Notes: generated by a model from the sequence alone, not told the origin. Shown: positions 33,808-43,260, numbered from the stretch's first letter. The stretch: 64,000 bases of DNA from Ignisphaera aggregans DSM 17230 (GCA_000145985.1 CP002098.1:1778501-1842500), one strand, 5' to 3'. Program-made: numbers and translations.

Positions 33808-35790
33808 TTAGCAACATATAATTTCTCCTATATCTTCTGATGCTCTATAACCTTTAGTGGAATTGATTATATCCTTAATACTACTACTTCTAAGAACATT
33901 TAAAAATGCCTTAACAACGCCCTTCGATTTGTAAGAATCTTTAGAAACTATAAAGTCATAGCTTTCCCATGATAATGGTATATAGTTTAGGTTATAGATT
34001 ATAGCTGCATACTCTATACATACACCAATATCAGCTCTACCCTGGGCAATTGCTGCTGCTACACCACTGTGTGTAGATACTTCATATCTATAACCATTTA
34101 TTCTCCTAACAAGATCACTAAAAGATACACCAAGCTTTTCTGCTAATTTTCTAAGGATATAGTCTATATATGCTCTTGTACCAGATCCTCTATTCCTATT
34201 AACAAACCTTATGTCCTTTCTCAAGATATCTTCAAACGATGTTATATTCTTAGGATTGCCAGGTCTAAACGCTAAGACAAGCCTTCTTTCATACCCCCTA
34301 ACCAAAAATGCTTTTTCTCTAAGAACCTCATCCTTTTTGAAGAGAGGTATATTATATAAACCCTCTGTTTCATCAAATATGTGTATAGGTGCAATATCTA
34401 TATAACCCTTCTTGATAAGCTCAACACCGTTATATGAACCTATGCTGATAACCCTAAATCTATTGAGTAGGCCAGATCTATTTAATATCTCGTTTAAAAG
34501 AATATCGTGACTCCCCATAATAATGCCTTCTATAGCTCTATTACTCAGAGGTAGAACATCTATATACTCTCCCTCATCAATAACATCTCTATTCTCTGGA
34601 AGAAGTGCTATTCCATCAGCTTTTATTAAAACTGATATGTTTCCAGATGAATATGAAAATGGTATAGCATATACCTCACCAGCAACTTTATTTAGAACTA
34701 CAGGTACAAACCATTTTCTACCTATATCCTTTCTAATCTTGTTACCTATCTTCGCTTTTACGAATATGTTTTGATCTGAAGAACCCATAATTTTCTTGAT
34801 AATTGGGATAAGTAGCAGTAGAGCGTTACTAACAGCTGAAAAGGGAAAACCTGGAAGACCTATTAAGAGTTTTCCATTATTAGAAACAGCTATCACTGTA
34901 GGCTTACCAGGCTTTAGCTTAAGTCCATGAACAACAATCCTTCCAACCCTACTAAAAACTCTGTAAACAACATCCTCTAGACCAGCCGAAGTTCCTCCAG
35001 ATGTCACAACAATATCATACTCCTTTAGTGCATCGACTATAACCTTGTAGAGCTCCTCCTCATCGTCTTTAACAATACCATAGAATTTCACATCTATGTT
35101 CAGCATCTTTAGAAGAGATGTAATGAGATATCCATTAGAATCATAGATCTTTCCAATATCAAGACTTTTACCAGGTTCTATAAGTTCATTGCCTGTGGAT
35201 ATAACAAAGACCTTTGGAGACTTGAAAACCTTTACTCTTCTTATTCCTAGAGCAGCTAGAACAGCTATTTCACTATATGTTAAGGTTGTTCCCCTTGGAA
35301 TAACAAGCTCCCCTATAGCAATATCACTTCCAGCATATGCAATATTCTCACCTGCATATACAGATCTATAGACCACTACTTTCCTATTATCTATCCGCTC
35401 TGTATATTCCTCCATTACTACTCCCTCAACACCTCTGGGGATCATAGCTCCTGTAGCTATCTCAACAGCTTCACCTAGATCTATAGCTATAGATGGTGAT
35501 TCTCCTACCTTTACACTTCCCTTAACAGTCAATTCTATTGGATTAAGTTCATCAGCACCCTCTACACTTTTCACCATTACGCCATATCCATCAACCTCAG
35601 ATCTATCAAAAGGCGGATAGTCTATGGGTGCATAGATGTCTTCAGCAAGTATACGTCCATACGACTCCAACAGATCTACCTCATCTATATCAATGGGTTT
35701 AAGAATACCTTCAGATTCCAATATATGTATGGCTTCTTCAAGCGATACAAGTCTGTGAAAAATTCTTCTATCTACAGCATTTGGATCCAT
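33808..35790 (-). CDS. moeA: MoeA molybdopterin molybdotransferase fused to a periplasmic-binding-protein-like domain
   Basis: Residues 1-410 are MoeA, which inserts metal into adenylylated molybdopterin. The segments 'DYPPFDRSEVDGYGV', TGAMIPRG, 'VTSGGTSAGLEDVV', 'KPGKPT' and 'LPGFPFSA' are present. Residues about 430-660 form a substrate-binding domain of the type II periplasmic-binding-protein fold with RNRGSGTRAYID, an oxyanion-binding loop. This fusion is known in archaea and Clostridia; the extra domain presumably senses molybdate or tungstate. It overlaps the upstream MoeA gene by 19 bp. Confidence 0.9.
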   Translation of the reverse strand: MDPNAVDRRIFHRLVSLEEAIHILESEGILKPIDIDEVDLLESYGRILAEDIYAPIDYPPFDRSEVDGYGVMVKSVEGADELNPIELTVKGSVKVGESPSIAIDLGEAVEIATGAMIPRGVEGVVMEEYTERIDNRKVVVYRSVYAGENIAYAGSDIAIGELVIPRGTTLTYSEIAVLAALGIRRVKVFKSPKVFVISTGNELIEPGKSLDIGKIYDSNGYLITSLLKMLNIDVKFYGIVKDDEEELYKVIVDALKEYDIVVTSGGTSAGLEDVVYRVFSRVGRIVVHGLKLKPGKPTVIAVSNNGKLLIGLPGFPFSAVSNALLLLIPIIKKIMGSSDQNIFVKAKIGNKIRKDIGRKWFVPVVLNKVAGEVYAIPFSYSSGNISVLIKADGIALLPENRDVIDEGEYIDVLPLSNRAIEGIIMGSHDILLNEILNRSGLLNRFRVISIGSYNGVELIKKGYIDIAPIHIFDETEGLYNIPLFKKDEVLREKAFLVRGYERRLVLAFRPGNPKNITSFEDILRKDIRFVNRNRGSGTRAYIDYILRKLAEKLGVSFSDLVRRINGYRYEVSTHSGVAAAIAQGRADIGVCIEYAAIIYNLNYIPLSWESYDFIVSKDSYKSKGVVKAFLNVLRSSSIKDIINSTKGYRASEDIGEIICC

Positions 35791-37004
35791 ACATAGTCAC
35801 CTTTCTCAAATCCCTCGACATTTGATGGTATCTCAAGAAATCCGTTTGCTTTAGCTAAAGAGCTTAGTATACCTGAGCCTCGAAGCATTATTGGTTCCAC
35901 ACATAGCTCCTCACCACATCTATATACCTTCACCCTCACAAATGTGTTATAGCCAATAACACCTGTAACACGTTTTAAAAGCTTTGCTCTTATCTCCAAA
36001 GGCTCTATACCCTTTATACCAAGGTATCTAGATATAAATGTAAGTACAAGTATCTTTACCCCTATATATGCAGCAACAGGAAATCCAGATAACATGAATA
36101 TTGGTTTTCCATTGTATATAGCAATAGATGTTGGTCTTCCAGGCCTCATCGCAATACCTTGTACAATAATTTCTGCACCTATAGATCTAACACCTCTATG
36201 TGTAACATCATGTCCTCCAGGCCCTGTACCACCTGTAGTTATGACAATCTCATTTTCATCTAATGCTCTAAGCAAAACTTTGCTAATCATATTTATGTCA
36301 TCTGGATAGATTCCATACCATCTAGGTTTTATGAAACGATATTCACTTAAGGTAGCTAGAACAAGCTTGGATGTGGAATCAAGAATATAGCCTTTTTCAT
36401 AAGCCTCTATACCAGCATCAGAATCTCTGACCTCACTACCTGTAGTGATAACTCCTATATTCAGCTCTCTATATACCTTAATGCTATTTCTACCTATTGT
36501 GGATAGCATTGCGATGTGCCAAGGTCTAACAATAACACCCTTCTCAATCAATATCTCTCCAATCTTAAAATCCTCACCAGCTATAGAGATATTGGCATAT
36601 CTGGGGACACTACGCATAACATATATGGAGTTACCAGCAACATAGACATCCTCAAGCATTACAACAGCATCGAAAGGCTCAGGAATCTTCTCACCTGTAT
36701 GAATCTCTACTGCATCATTACATGTATATTCTCCCTCCATTTTTCCTCTAAGTCTCAGTGGAATTGGGTTAGCAGGACTTGCAGATGTAATACTATCACT
36801 ACAGATAGCATATCCATCAACAGCGCTTCTATTGAATGGAGGGAAATTTATCGGTGATACAACATCCTCCGCAGCAATTCTACCTAATGCATTTATTAAA
36901 CCTATTTCTACAATGTCTAAGGAAAATTTCGATGCTTTGACAACTTGTGCTATAGCCTTATCGATAGGCTCATACACCCTATTTATATGGCTTACAATAT
37001 CCAC
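35772..37004 (-). CDS. moeA: MoeA molybdopterin molybdotransferase
   Basis: This 410-residue MoeA has the usual order of domains: 'NFPPFNRSAVDGYAI', TGEKIPE, the nucleotide loop ITTGGTGPGGHDVT, 'RPGRPTSIA' and 'LSGFPVAAYI', then the C-terminal domain. It is the first of two tandem MoeA genes. In archaea the pair is thought to let the cell handle tungsten and molybdenum cofactors separately. GTG at 37004 is the start. The small guide RNA candidate lies just upstream on the other strand. Confidence 0.9.
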   Translation of the reverse strand: MDIVSHINRVYEPIDKAIAQVVKASKFSLDIVEIGLINALGRIAAEDVVSPINFPPFNRSAVDGYAICSDSITSASPANPIPLRLRGKMEGEYTCNDAVEIHTGEKIPEPFDAVVMLEDVYVAGNSIYVMRSVPRYANISIAGEDFKIGEILIEKGVIVRPWHIAMLSTIGRNSIKVYRELNIGVITTGSEVRDSDAGIEAYEKGYILDSTSKLVLATLSEYRFIKPRWYGIYPDDINMISKVLLRALDENEIVITTGGTGPGGHDVTHRGVRSIGAEIIVQGIAMRPGRPTSIAIYNGKPIFMLSGFPVAAYIGVKILVLTFISRYLGIKGIEPLEIRAKLLKRVTGVIGYNTFVRVKVYRCGEELCVEPIMLRGSGILSSLAKANGFLEIPSNVEGFEKGDYVWIQML

Positions 37005-37069
37005 ATCTAATACACCATTAACAATTATTAATTGTTCTAGACACTTATATTGTTAGCGGCATTGAATTT

Positions 37070-37117
37070 ATGATGAGTTAGCTGAGCTCTGAATGGTGAT
37101 GTACCCGGTATTACTGA
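37070..37117 (+). ncRNA. C/D box guide RNA candidate
   Basis: In order: box C ATGATGA (37070-37076), a 12-nt guide (37077-37088), box D' CTGA (37089-37092), a 3-nt gap, box C' GTGATGT (37096-37102), an 11-nt guide (37103-37113) and box D CTGA (37114-37117). Both spacers are at the length expected for archaeal C/D sRNAs. A TATA-like cttatattg lies about 25 nt upstream. The D guide is complementary to UAAUACCGGGU, the D' guide to AGCUCAGCUAAC; I cannot name targets with certainty. The 3' end overlaps the stop codon of the convergent nth gene. Confidence 0.75.
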
Positions 37118-37854
37118 ACACCTATTCTACAGCACTTTGTGTTGATAGGGCACTCGCTGCATCTAGGGTTTCTAGCTTTACAAATCATGCGTCCATGAGC
37201 AATTAACGATATGTGTAAACTAAGCAATTCCTCTGGATTATGTTCTACTACACCAAGGATGAATTTTCTTATATCTTCATAACCCATATCCTCATGAACA
37301 ATACCAAGTCTCTTCAGCACTCTCATAATATGTGTATCTATTGGGAATGTAGGTTTTTTATATATCATTAATAGAAATACATCTGCAGTTTTATAGCCAA
37401 TACCATATATAGATAGCAAGGCTTTTCTAGCATCATCTACACTAAGATTTTTTAGATCATTGAAAAACTTAGGATTTTCCTTAATATGTCTAGAGAGTTC
37501 CAACAAACTTTGCAATCTTCTATTAGCAAGACCAGCAACATTTATCGCATTGATAATAACTGAAGGATCTATAGATAAAATCCTATCCGGCGTTATGACG
37601 TCATCAAGAACATTTTTCAGTCTTAATAATGCTCTATATGCATTTCTATCACTTGTATTCTGAGACAATATTATCCCAACTAGAACCTCAAATGGCTCTG
37701 CACCCTCTGCTACAAGTTTGAGGGCGACGAAATCATCTATCTTAATACTGTCTCTGTAATATATTTTGATCTGTTCAAATATATTCACAATATCTTCTCT
37801 GTTCCATACGCATGTTTTCTTCATAGACATTTTTACCCTAGGTTCTATACACAT
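37111..37854 (-). CDS. nth: Endonuclease III, DNA glycosylase/AP lyase
   Basis: The 247-residue base-excision repair enzyme carries the helix-hairpin-helix 'LLSIYGIGYKTADVFL' with the catalytic Lys, 'FPIDTHIMRV' with the catalytic Asp, and the C-terminal [4Fe-4S] loop CKARNPRCSECPINTKC (C-x6-C-x2-C-x5-C). It removes oxidised pyrimidines. An ATG at 37824 or nearby (MKKTCVW) could be the true start; the N-terminal dozen residues are unusual. Confidence 0.92.
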   Translation of the reverse strand: MCIEPRVKMSMKKTCVWNREDIVNIFEQIKIYYRDSIKIDDFVALKLVAEGAEPFEVLVGIILSQNTSDRNAYRALLRLKNVLDDVITPDRILSIDPSVIINAINVAGLANRRLQSLLELSRHIKENPKFFNDLKNLSVDDARKALLSIYGIGYKTADVFLLMIYKKPTFPIDTHIMRVLKRLGIVHEDMGYEDIRKFILGVVEHNPEELLSLHISLIAHGRMICKARNPRCSECPINTKCCRIGVQ

Positions 37855-37898
37855 TGTTGTGTTAAGTAATAAGTAGTGAATAACCTAGGTTATTAGTT

Positions 37899-38396
37899 AT
37901 GCCAACCTATGTATTTGATATAGATGGTGTGATATTCGATGTTTCAAAAAGACTCGAGATAGCAAAACAGTGTTCTCGTGGAGATGAGAGAGAGTTTTGG
38001 AGGTATTTCTTCCAAGAGGAGCTTCTGATATATGATATTCCTAGAAGAATAGGTATAGAGTTATTGATGGATAGACTAGATAGAGGTAGAGTTGTAATAG
38101 TAACAGGACGCCCAAATAGGTTACGCAGAGCTACACTTGATCAACTATCTTCTGCTGGAATTCCTGTAAATAGAATTAGTGAGATATATATGAGGAGAGA
38201 TAATGACTATAGAAAGGGGTATATAGTAAAGGAAGAGATAATCAAGTACTTGTTATCAAGGGGTATGGACATAGAAGAGATACATGATGACGATGAAATA
38301 TTTTTAAAGAGGATAAAGACTCTTCTAAGTTGTAAGCTTTATCTACATAGGGATTCAGAGGTTATAGAACTGTTCCCCTATTCGAAGAGGTTATAG
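37899..38396 (+). CDS. HAD-superfamily phosphatase
   Basis: The 165-residue protein opens with FDIDGVIFD, the HAD nucleophile and acid Asp pair. It has 'VIVTGRPNRLR' (motif II Thr) and 'IHDDDEIFL' (motif IV acids). The small cap and length resemble polynucleotide 3'-phosphatases or nucleotidases (LNS2 type). It is followed 3 bp later by the glycosyltransferase gene, so the two may share a transcript. The substrate is unknown. Confidence 0.75.
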   Translation: MPTYVFDIDGVIFDVSKRLEIAKQCSRGDEREFWRYFFQEELLIYDIPRRIGIELLMDRLDRGRVVIVTGRPNRLRRATLDQLSSAGIPVNRISEIYMRRDNDYRKGYIVKEEIIKYLLSRGMDIEEIHDDDEIFLKRIKTLLSCKLYLHRDSEVIELFPYSKRL

Positions 38397-38399
38397 TGT

Positions 38400-39479
38400 A
38401 TGGATATAAGCATAGTGCTGCCAACATATAAAGAAGCAGAAAACATAGCTCTCGTAGTTAGCGAAATTAGGAAATCTGTTAGTGAGGCTGGTTATGAGAT
38501 CGTTGTTGTCGATGACAATAGTCCTGATGGAACATGGCTTTACGCAGTTAATCTCATTGGGGATAATGATATTGTTATACGTAGAATTAACATCAAGGGT
38601 CTATCCACAGCTATTCTAGATGGAATAATATTTTCGTTGAAGGAATATGTAGTTGTTATGGATGCAGATCTTCAGCATCCCCCACAATACATTAACAATA
38701 TGGTTAAAGTTGTTGAAAATGGTGATATAGATGTTGTTATTGGTTCTAGGTATATGATAGGAGGTGGTATTGAGGGATGGACAAAATCAAGAATTATAAT
38801 ATCAAAGGGTGCTACACTTATAGCAAAACTGATGCTTCCCTCAACCAGGGGCCTCACAGATCCAATGTCAGGCTTCTTTATGGTAAAGAGGGAAAAGGTT
38901 GTTGCTAACAGAGAGAGGCTGAATCCAAGAGGCTATAAAATACTTCTAGAGATCCTCGAGAAATGTCAGCCTCTGAATGTTAGTGAAACACCATATGTAT
39001 TTAGATCTAGGGTATATGGGAAAAGCAAACTTGGTGCAAAGACGATCATAGACTACATTCTACATGTGCTTAAACTCAGTGGTTGGAGACCAGTGAAATT
39101 CGGTGTTGTTGGGGCTCTTGGAATGCTGGTTAACCTTGGTGTAATAGAGTTTCTGAGAAGGACATATTCGTATCTTGTCCAGAGATATTTTGTTGTAGGG
39201 AGTCTACTGGCGATAGAAATAAGCACCCTGTTCAATTTCACACTACATGAGCTTTGGACTTTTAGAGATAGAAGAGGAGGCAATATGTTTATACGCCTAT
39301 TGCTATTCCATACAACAATACTTCCAAGTATCCTCTCACAATTTATAGCATCAAATATCCTATTCTATGCATTCTCCATAGACCCACTGATATCTCAGTT
39401 CATAGGAATTCTAATAGGTTTTCCCATAAACTATATATTAAGTGAGCTGGGTATATGGAGAAAAAGGAGTTTTGAATAG
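38400..39479 (+). CDS. Dolichyl-phosphate mannose/glucose synthase-like GT2 with C-terminal GtrA membrane domain
   Basis: The 359-residue protein has a DPM1-type GT-A domain (1-230): 'VVVDDNSPDGTW', 'VVMDADLQHPP' with the metal-binding Asp pair, and 'SGFFMVKRE'. It is followed by four membrane helices with 'VVGALGMLVNLGVIEFLRR' and 'IGFPINYILSELGIW', the GtrA/flippase-like domain. It transfers a sugar to polyprenyl phosphate for N-glycosylation or lipid decoration. The polyprenol-kinase-like protein at 6.8 kb would make its acceptor. It ends 4 bp from the convergent nucleotidyltransferase gene. Confidence 0.9.
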   Translation: MDISIVLPTYKEAENIALVVSEIRKSVSEAGYEIVVVDDNSPDGTWLYAVNLIGDNDIVIRRINIKGLSTAILDGIIFSLKEYVVVMDADLQHPPQYINNMVKVVENGDIDVVIGSRYMIGGGIEGWTKSRIIISKGATLIAKLMLPSTRGLTDPMSGFFMVKREKVVANRERLNPRGYKILLEILEKCQPLNVSETPYVFRSRVYGKSKLGAKTIIDYILHVLKLSGWRPVKFGVVGALGMLVNLGVIEFLRRTYSYLVQRYFVVGSLLAIEISTLFNFTLHELWTFRDRRGGNMFIRLLLFHTTILPSILSQFIASNILFYAFSIDPLISQFIGILIGFPINYILSELGIWRKRSFE

Positions 39480-39483
39480 AGGT

Positions 39484-40191
39484 CTAGGCTTTACACATCT
39501 GTGGATAGATTTGCTTCAACATTTTTTCACATTCTTCGAGATCCTTTATCGTGTCTATAGATTTCCAAAGTACATCTCTGTATATCCATGCCCTCAACAC
39601 CCTTTGGTTTGCTAGTTTTGGAAATGCTGTTGTCTCTATATCGCCTTTCTCTGGGAGGTACTCAAATATTTTGGGCTTCATAGCATATACGCCAGCGTTA
39701 ATTGTATAGTCAAGTGTTGGTTTCTCGAGAAATTCTCTTACATACCCATCTTCAACTTTTACTATTCCATAGGGACTCTTCATGTATACCAAGGCTATGC
39801 CGGCCACACTCTGTTTATCGTTTAGTACATCATTTATAAGTGGTCTGGGATCTATATCTGTAACAATATCTCCATTCACAACTAGGAATATCTCCTCATT
39901 TCTAAGAATGCTTTCTGCATTCTTTATAGCTCCTCCTGTCCCAAGAGGTTCATCCTCAACAACATAACTTACATTGACGCCAAACCTATGTCCACTACCC
40001 AAATACTCTATTATCTTCTCCTTAGCATATCCAAGCAAAACAACGAAATCTCGAATTCCATAGCTCTTAAGCCACTCAATTTGTATTTCTATTATCGGTT
40101 TCCCACATACTTCAACCATAGCCTTAGGTCTATCTTCTGTTAAAGGCCTTAGCCTTTTCCCATAACCTCCAGCAAGTATTGCTACCTTCAT
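39484..40191 (-). CDS. Sugar-1-phosphate nucleotidyltransferase
   Basis: The 235-residue enzyme begins with 'ILAGGYGKRLRPLTEDRPKA', the nucleotide-binding loop of GDP-mannose/dTDP-glucose pyrophosphorylases. 'VVNGDIVTDID' binds the metal and 'EKPTLDYTINAGVYAM' the sugar. It lacks the left-handed beta-helix tail, so it is the short form seen in archaea. It probably makes the activated sugar used by the neighbouring glycosyltransferase. Which sugar and nucleotide cannot be told. Confidence 0.88.
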   Translation of the reverse strand: MKVAILAGGYGKRLRPLTEDRPKAMVEVCGKPIIEIQIEWLKSYGIRDFVVLLGYAKEKIIEYLGSGHRFGVNVSYVVEDEPLGTGGAIKNAESILRNEEIFLVVNGDIVTDIDPRPLINDVLNDKQSVAGIALVYMKSPYGIVKVEDGYVREFLEKPTLDYTINAGVYAMKPKIFEYLPEKGDIETTAFPKLANQRVLRAWIYRDVLWKSIDTIKDLEECEKMLKQIYPQMCKA

Positions 40192-40293
40192 CTAGATCCC
40201 GAGAAATATTTTGTATATAAGGATTTAAGAGAGTATGTGATAAGAAACCTTATGAGATGAGCGACGCTGGGTTGTCTGAAGGGTGATGAGTTC

Positions 40294-40608
40294 ATGGACC
40301 AAGCGATAAACGTTAAAAATAACTCTTCCTCTAGAGATATATGCTATATATGTAAAAGGGTTGTGGAGCCTACAGACAACGTTGTTGAGTGTTCCATATG
40401 TAGTGTAAAGATGCATAAGAGGTGTGTTGATGAAGAAATTCTATCAGATGCTGAGGGGGCTATAATGTGTCCCTATGACTCAGCTTTAGCTGCACTTGAC
40501 TGGTTTGATTCTATAATATCGACATATTCATCTAGTTTTACGGATGAGCAGAGAGAGGAGATTGTTGAGAGACTTAAAAACTATATTAATATGCTTACCT
40601 CAAAATAG
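40294..40608 (+). CDS. Small RING/PHD-like zinc-finger protein
   Basis: The 104-residue protein has ligand candidates Cys17, Cys20, Cys33, Cys36, His41, Cys44 and Cys59, followed by Asp62 where an eighth ligand would be expected. The spacing C-x2-C-x12-C-x2-C-x4-H-x2-C-x14-C-x2-D is that of a cross-braced RING/PHD-like domain, as in prokaryotic RING family 1. The rest (65-104) is a helical tail. The start is ATG 40294 with GGGTGATGAG before it. No E1 or E2 homologue adjoins it, so a ubiquitin-like role is only a thought. Confidence 0.7.
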   Translation: MDQAINVKNNSSSRDICYICKRVVEPTDNVVECSICSVKMHKRCVDEEILSDAEGAIMCPYDSALAALDWFDSIISTYSSSFTDEQREEIVERLKNYINMLTSK

Positions 40609-40621
40609 TAGCACTACTATT

Positions 40622-41305
40622 TTATGTGAGTGGTCTTAGAATACCATCAAACATTTCGAAACGTCTATATGTATATTCAAGTGTTCTAGGATCATGCGAA
40701 ACAATAACTATAGATGTATTGAAGTCTCTACTTATCTTGACAAATAACTCCAATACCTTCTTAGCATTCTCCCAATCCAGATTAGATGCAGGTTCATCGG
40801 CTAGGAGAAGCGAGGGTGTTATTGTTAATGCTCTAGCAATAGCAACCCTCTGTTTTTCACCACCGCTAAGGTATTTAACACGAATACTCTCTTTACCTCT
40901 CAAACCCATATAGTCAATTAATTCCATTATCCTAATATGGCGCTCCCTCTTCTCCAGTCCAAGCAACATCAGAGGTAGCTCTATATTCTCATAAACTGTA
41001 AAATCCTCTATAAGGCCATAGTCCTGAGGAATATAGCTAACAATGTTTGTTCTAATCATAGCAAGTCCATCTTCGCTCAACAGATTTAGATTGTATCCCT
41101 CTATAATAACCTCGCCCTGGTCAGGCTTCTCAAGACCTGCCATAATCTTTAGCAATGTTGATTTACCGGAACCGCTAGGGCCATGAATCCCTATGATCTC
41201 TCCCCTTCTAACCTCTAGATTAACATTCTTTAGAACAGCTACACTTGTATTGCCAATGATATAATACTTCCATAGGTTTCTAACAATGGCAACGATATTG
41301 CTCAT
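40622..41305 (-). CDS. ABC transporter ATP-binding protein (MacB/LolD-like)
   Basis: The 227-residue ATPase has Walker A GPSGSGKST, Q-loop 'IPQDYG', signature LSGGEKQR, Walker B LLADEPAS (with Asp-Glu) and 'VSHDPRT' with the switch His. Its closest type by eye is the FtsE/LolD/MacB group, in line with a long-loop permease upstream. It is the last gene of a four-gene membrane operon, 6 bp after the small membrane protein. Confidence 0.92.
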   Translation of the reverse strand: MSNIVAIVRNLWKYYIIGNTSVAVLKNVNLEVRRGEIIGIHGPSGSGKSTLLKIMAGLEKPDQGEVIIEGYNLNLLSEDGLAMIRTNIVSYIPQDYGLIEDFTVYENIELPLMLLGLEKRERHIRIMELIDYMGLRGKESIRVKYLSGGEKQRVAIARALTITPSLLLADEPASNLDWENAKKVLELFVKISRDFNTSIVIVSHDPRTLEYTYRRFEMFDGILRPLT

Positions 41306-41311
41306 AATCCT

Positions 41312-41707
41312 TTACCTCTTCACCATTAATATTGATGATATGTAGAGTGTAGATAATAAAACAAGTACTGCTACTACAAATAACCAGGTTCTTGGTATAT
41401 ATATTGTTAATGGTATGAATAGAAGTATTGTTCTAGGTATTCCAAAGAACATGATATATATTCTCACCTCAGATTGTTTAACACCTATAATCATTAACAC
41501 ATTTTTGTATTGCTCTAATGATTTTCTATCAGATAGAAACGATGCTATAAGGCTTATCGCAAGTAGTATAATCATAGCTATATAGATATCTAGATATCTA
41601 TAGAGGTATATATAAATCGAGAGAACAATTGAAAGTATCAATACATATTTATATCCAGGGCAAATAAGTGAGAACTTCAGTGTTTTCACTATGAACTCTC
41701 TGTGCAT
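41312..41707 (-). CDS. Small membrane protein of an ABC-type operon
   Basis: This 131-residue protein has four membrane helices (about 20-38, 44-60, 85-103, 108-128), with an amphipathic middle containing 'DRKSLEQYKNVLMIIGVKQSE'-like charges. The ATG at 41707 has GAGG four bases upstream and overlaps the end of the permease gene by 19 bp. The plan 'two helices, linker, two helices' resembles the C-terminal part of FtsX-like permeases split off as a separate gene. I do not recognise the family. Confidence 0.65.
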   Translation of the reverse strand: MHREFIVKTLKFSLICPGYKYVLILSIVLSIYIYLYRYLDIYIAMIILLAISLIASFLSDRKSLEQYKNVLMIIGVKQSEVRIYIMFFGIPRTILLFIPLTIYIPRTWLFVVAVLVLLSTLYISSILMVKR

Positions 41708-43260
41708 GTCCTCAAAACACCATACATCTTTGATAAGACTAGTTGTGTTAAACCTTGTGTAACTCTTCCGGATAGCTCTTCCAGACTCCATACATCAACT
41801 ATGGTATTAAGGTTTGTTGTACTGTTAAATCTTCTAATATATATCTCTATAGATGCTAGTGTCGCTATAGCCCGTCTATAGAGAAGTTCTATCCTAATTA
41901 TATTAACACCCTTCTCTTCTATCAATTCGACTTCTCCTAGATCAAAGAACTCATCGCTTTCAAGATTTGTAACAATACATTTCTTCAGAGATGTGAGATC
42001 TATGGAAGATGTGGTTATATAGCTTAGTGTAGCTTCACTATATCCTTTCCCAATCCTCTCCAGTTTTGGTATAGCAACATAGAAAAACAGAGCTATGTTA
42101 CCTATAGACATCATTATATATGACAAAATACTCAAAGTGTTTACAATTCCCAACGATACTAAAACAGTTATTGGAATACCCCAGAATGCAAAGAATATCA
42201 CTAAACCTGCAATAAATGAAGCGCTATAAAACTCTGAGGTTATTCCAATGGTAATAAGCTTTCTACCTATATCAACAAACTTCTCTATGAGCGCACCAGA
42301 TACAGAAAGGCTTATGATGATTGAGCTTAGGATCATGATACTTATTCCAATAACTGTTATGGGGCTTGGTATAACGTTATTGCTATATACATATCCATGG
42401 TTATTTAACCTCAGTATAACTGTATCAAATAGCCCTAGATATTTTTTAGCATCTTCATATATATTCGATATATTGAGATGAGATAGGGCAATGATCTTGA
42501 CAGAACAACTATTTCTACAGAGACTCTCAACCCTATCTATGGGTATACTAGCTATGGTTATCATGGAGGCATTTTCTATTTTTAGTATTGTTCCACCCAT
42601 ACTTCCAATAGAGTGAACCAGAGGGATGCTCGGGGCTATAGCAATATCTGTTACATATCCAATATCGCTATATACAATTTTAAACGTATTGTTGTTTATA
42701 TATACAGAACTGGTATTCAAATAAATGTTTTTATTGAGTATCATCATATATTCTCCATTTTGAAGCAATTTACATGTTCTTTCAATCCAATCACTATTGA
42801 TTTGTGAAGAATAGGGGTTGCAGTATAATACTAAGGGGTATAACATTATACTTGTATTTCGAAGTGTTATAGGTTCATAGAGTTGAACAACTATAAGGAG
42901 AGGCGATGTATTGAAAATGTTTCTGATGTTGTAAATAGCGTTGATATTGTTTGCAATACCGATAAAATTATATGAATTGGTATATCCAGACATATCTATA
43001 GTGGTAGATGTATACATATAGGATGTGATTAACGAAGACATTATAGCCATGATACATAGGGAAACAGCTACAAGCATAGCTTCAATGCTTGTAATCATTT
43101 TTCTTAATATCAATGCTATTATTTTTGTTGCTGGAGAGACTGTTTTTGGCTGTTCTATGTACTCTTCCTCAACACTACCTTCAGCTCTCCATAGATAAAT
43201 CATTACTGTAATATAGAACATTACTGCAATAGCTGTTGTAATCAATAATACTATAGCCAT
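41689..43260 (-). CDS. FtsX/MacB-like permease with large extracytoplasmic domain
   Basis: The 523-residue protein has an N-terminal membrane helix, a second near residue 60-85, a roughly 230-residue outer domain rich in Asn and Ser, three helices (about 315-340, 350-375, 385-410) and a soluble tail. FtsX-like permeases have one helix, an outer domain and three helices; here an extra N-terminal helix and a C-terminal cytoplasmic extension are added. N-x-S/T sequons are frequent in the outer domain, in keeping with glycosylation. The ATG at 43260 has GGTGAG upstream. It is the probable partner of the ABC ATPase. Confidence 0.6.
   Translation of the reverse strand: MAIVLLITTAIAVMFYITVMIYLWRAEGSVEEEYIEQPKTVSPATKIIALILRKMITSIEAMLVAVSLCIMAIMSSLITSYMYTSTTIDMSGYTNSYNFIGIANNINAIYNIRNIFNTSPLLIVVQLYEPITLRNTSIMLYPLVLYCNPYSSQINSDWIERTCKLLQNGEYMMILNKNIYLNTSSVYINNNTFKIVYSDIGYVTDIAIAPSIPLVHSIGSMGGTILKIENASMITIASIPIDRVESLCRNSCSVKIIALSHLNISNIYEDAKKYLGLFDTVILRLNNHGYVYSNNVIPSPITVIGISIMILSSIIISLSVSGALIEKFVDIGRKLITIGITSEFYSASFIAGLVIFFAFWGIPITVLVSLGIVNTLSILSYIMMSIGNIALFFYVAIPKLERIGKGYSEATLSYITTSSIDLTSLKKCIVTNLESDEFFDLGEVELIEEKGVNIIRIELLYRRAIATLASIEIYIRRFNSTTNLNTIVDVWSLEELSGRVTQGLTQLVLSKMYGVLRTCTESS

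Noticed and set aside
30120-37056. Numerous 60-110 codon frames antisense to SerRS, HPS and MoeA
   Set aside because: They lie wholly inside confident genes and lack start context and recognisable sequence.
40258-40300. CTGA followed by GTGATGA just before the RING-like gene, reminiscent of D'/C' boxes
   Set aside because: There is no matching box D downstream and only a poor box C upstream; the GGGTGATGAG is better read as the ribosome-binding site of the gene.
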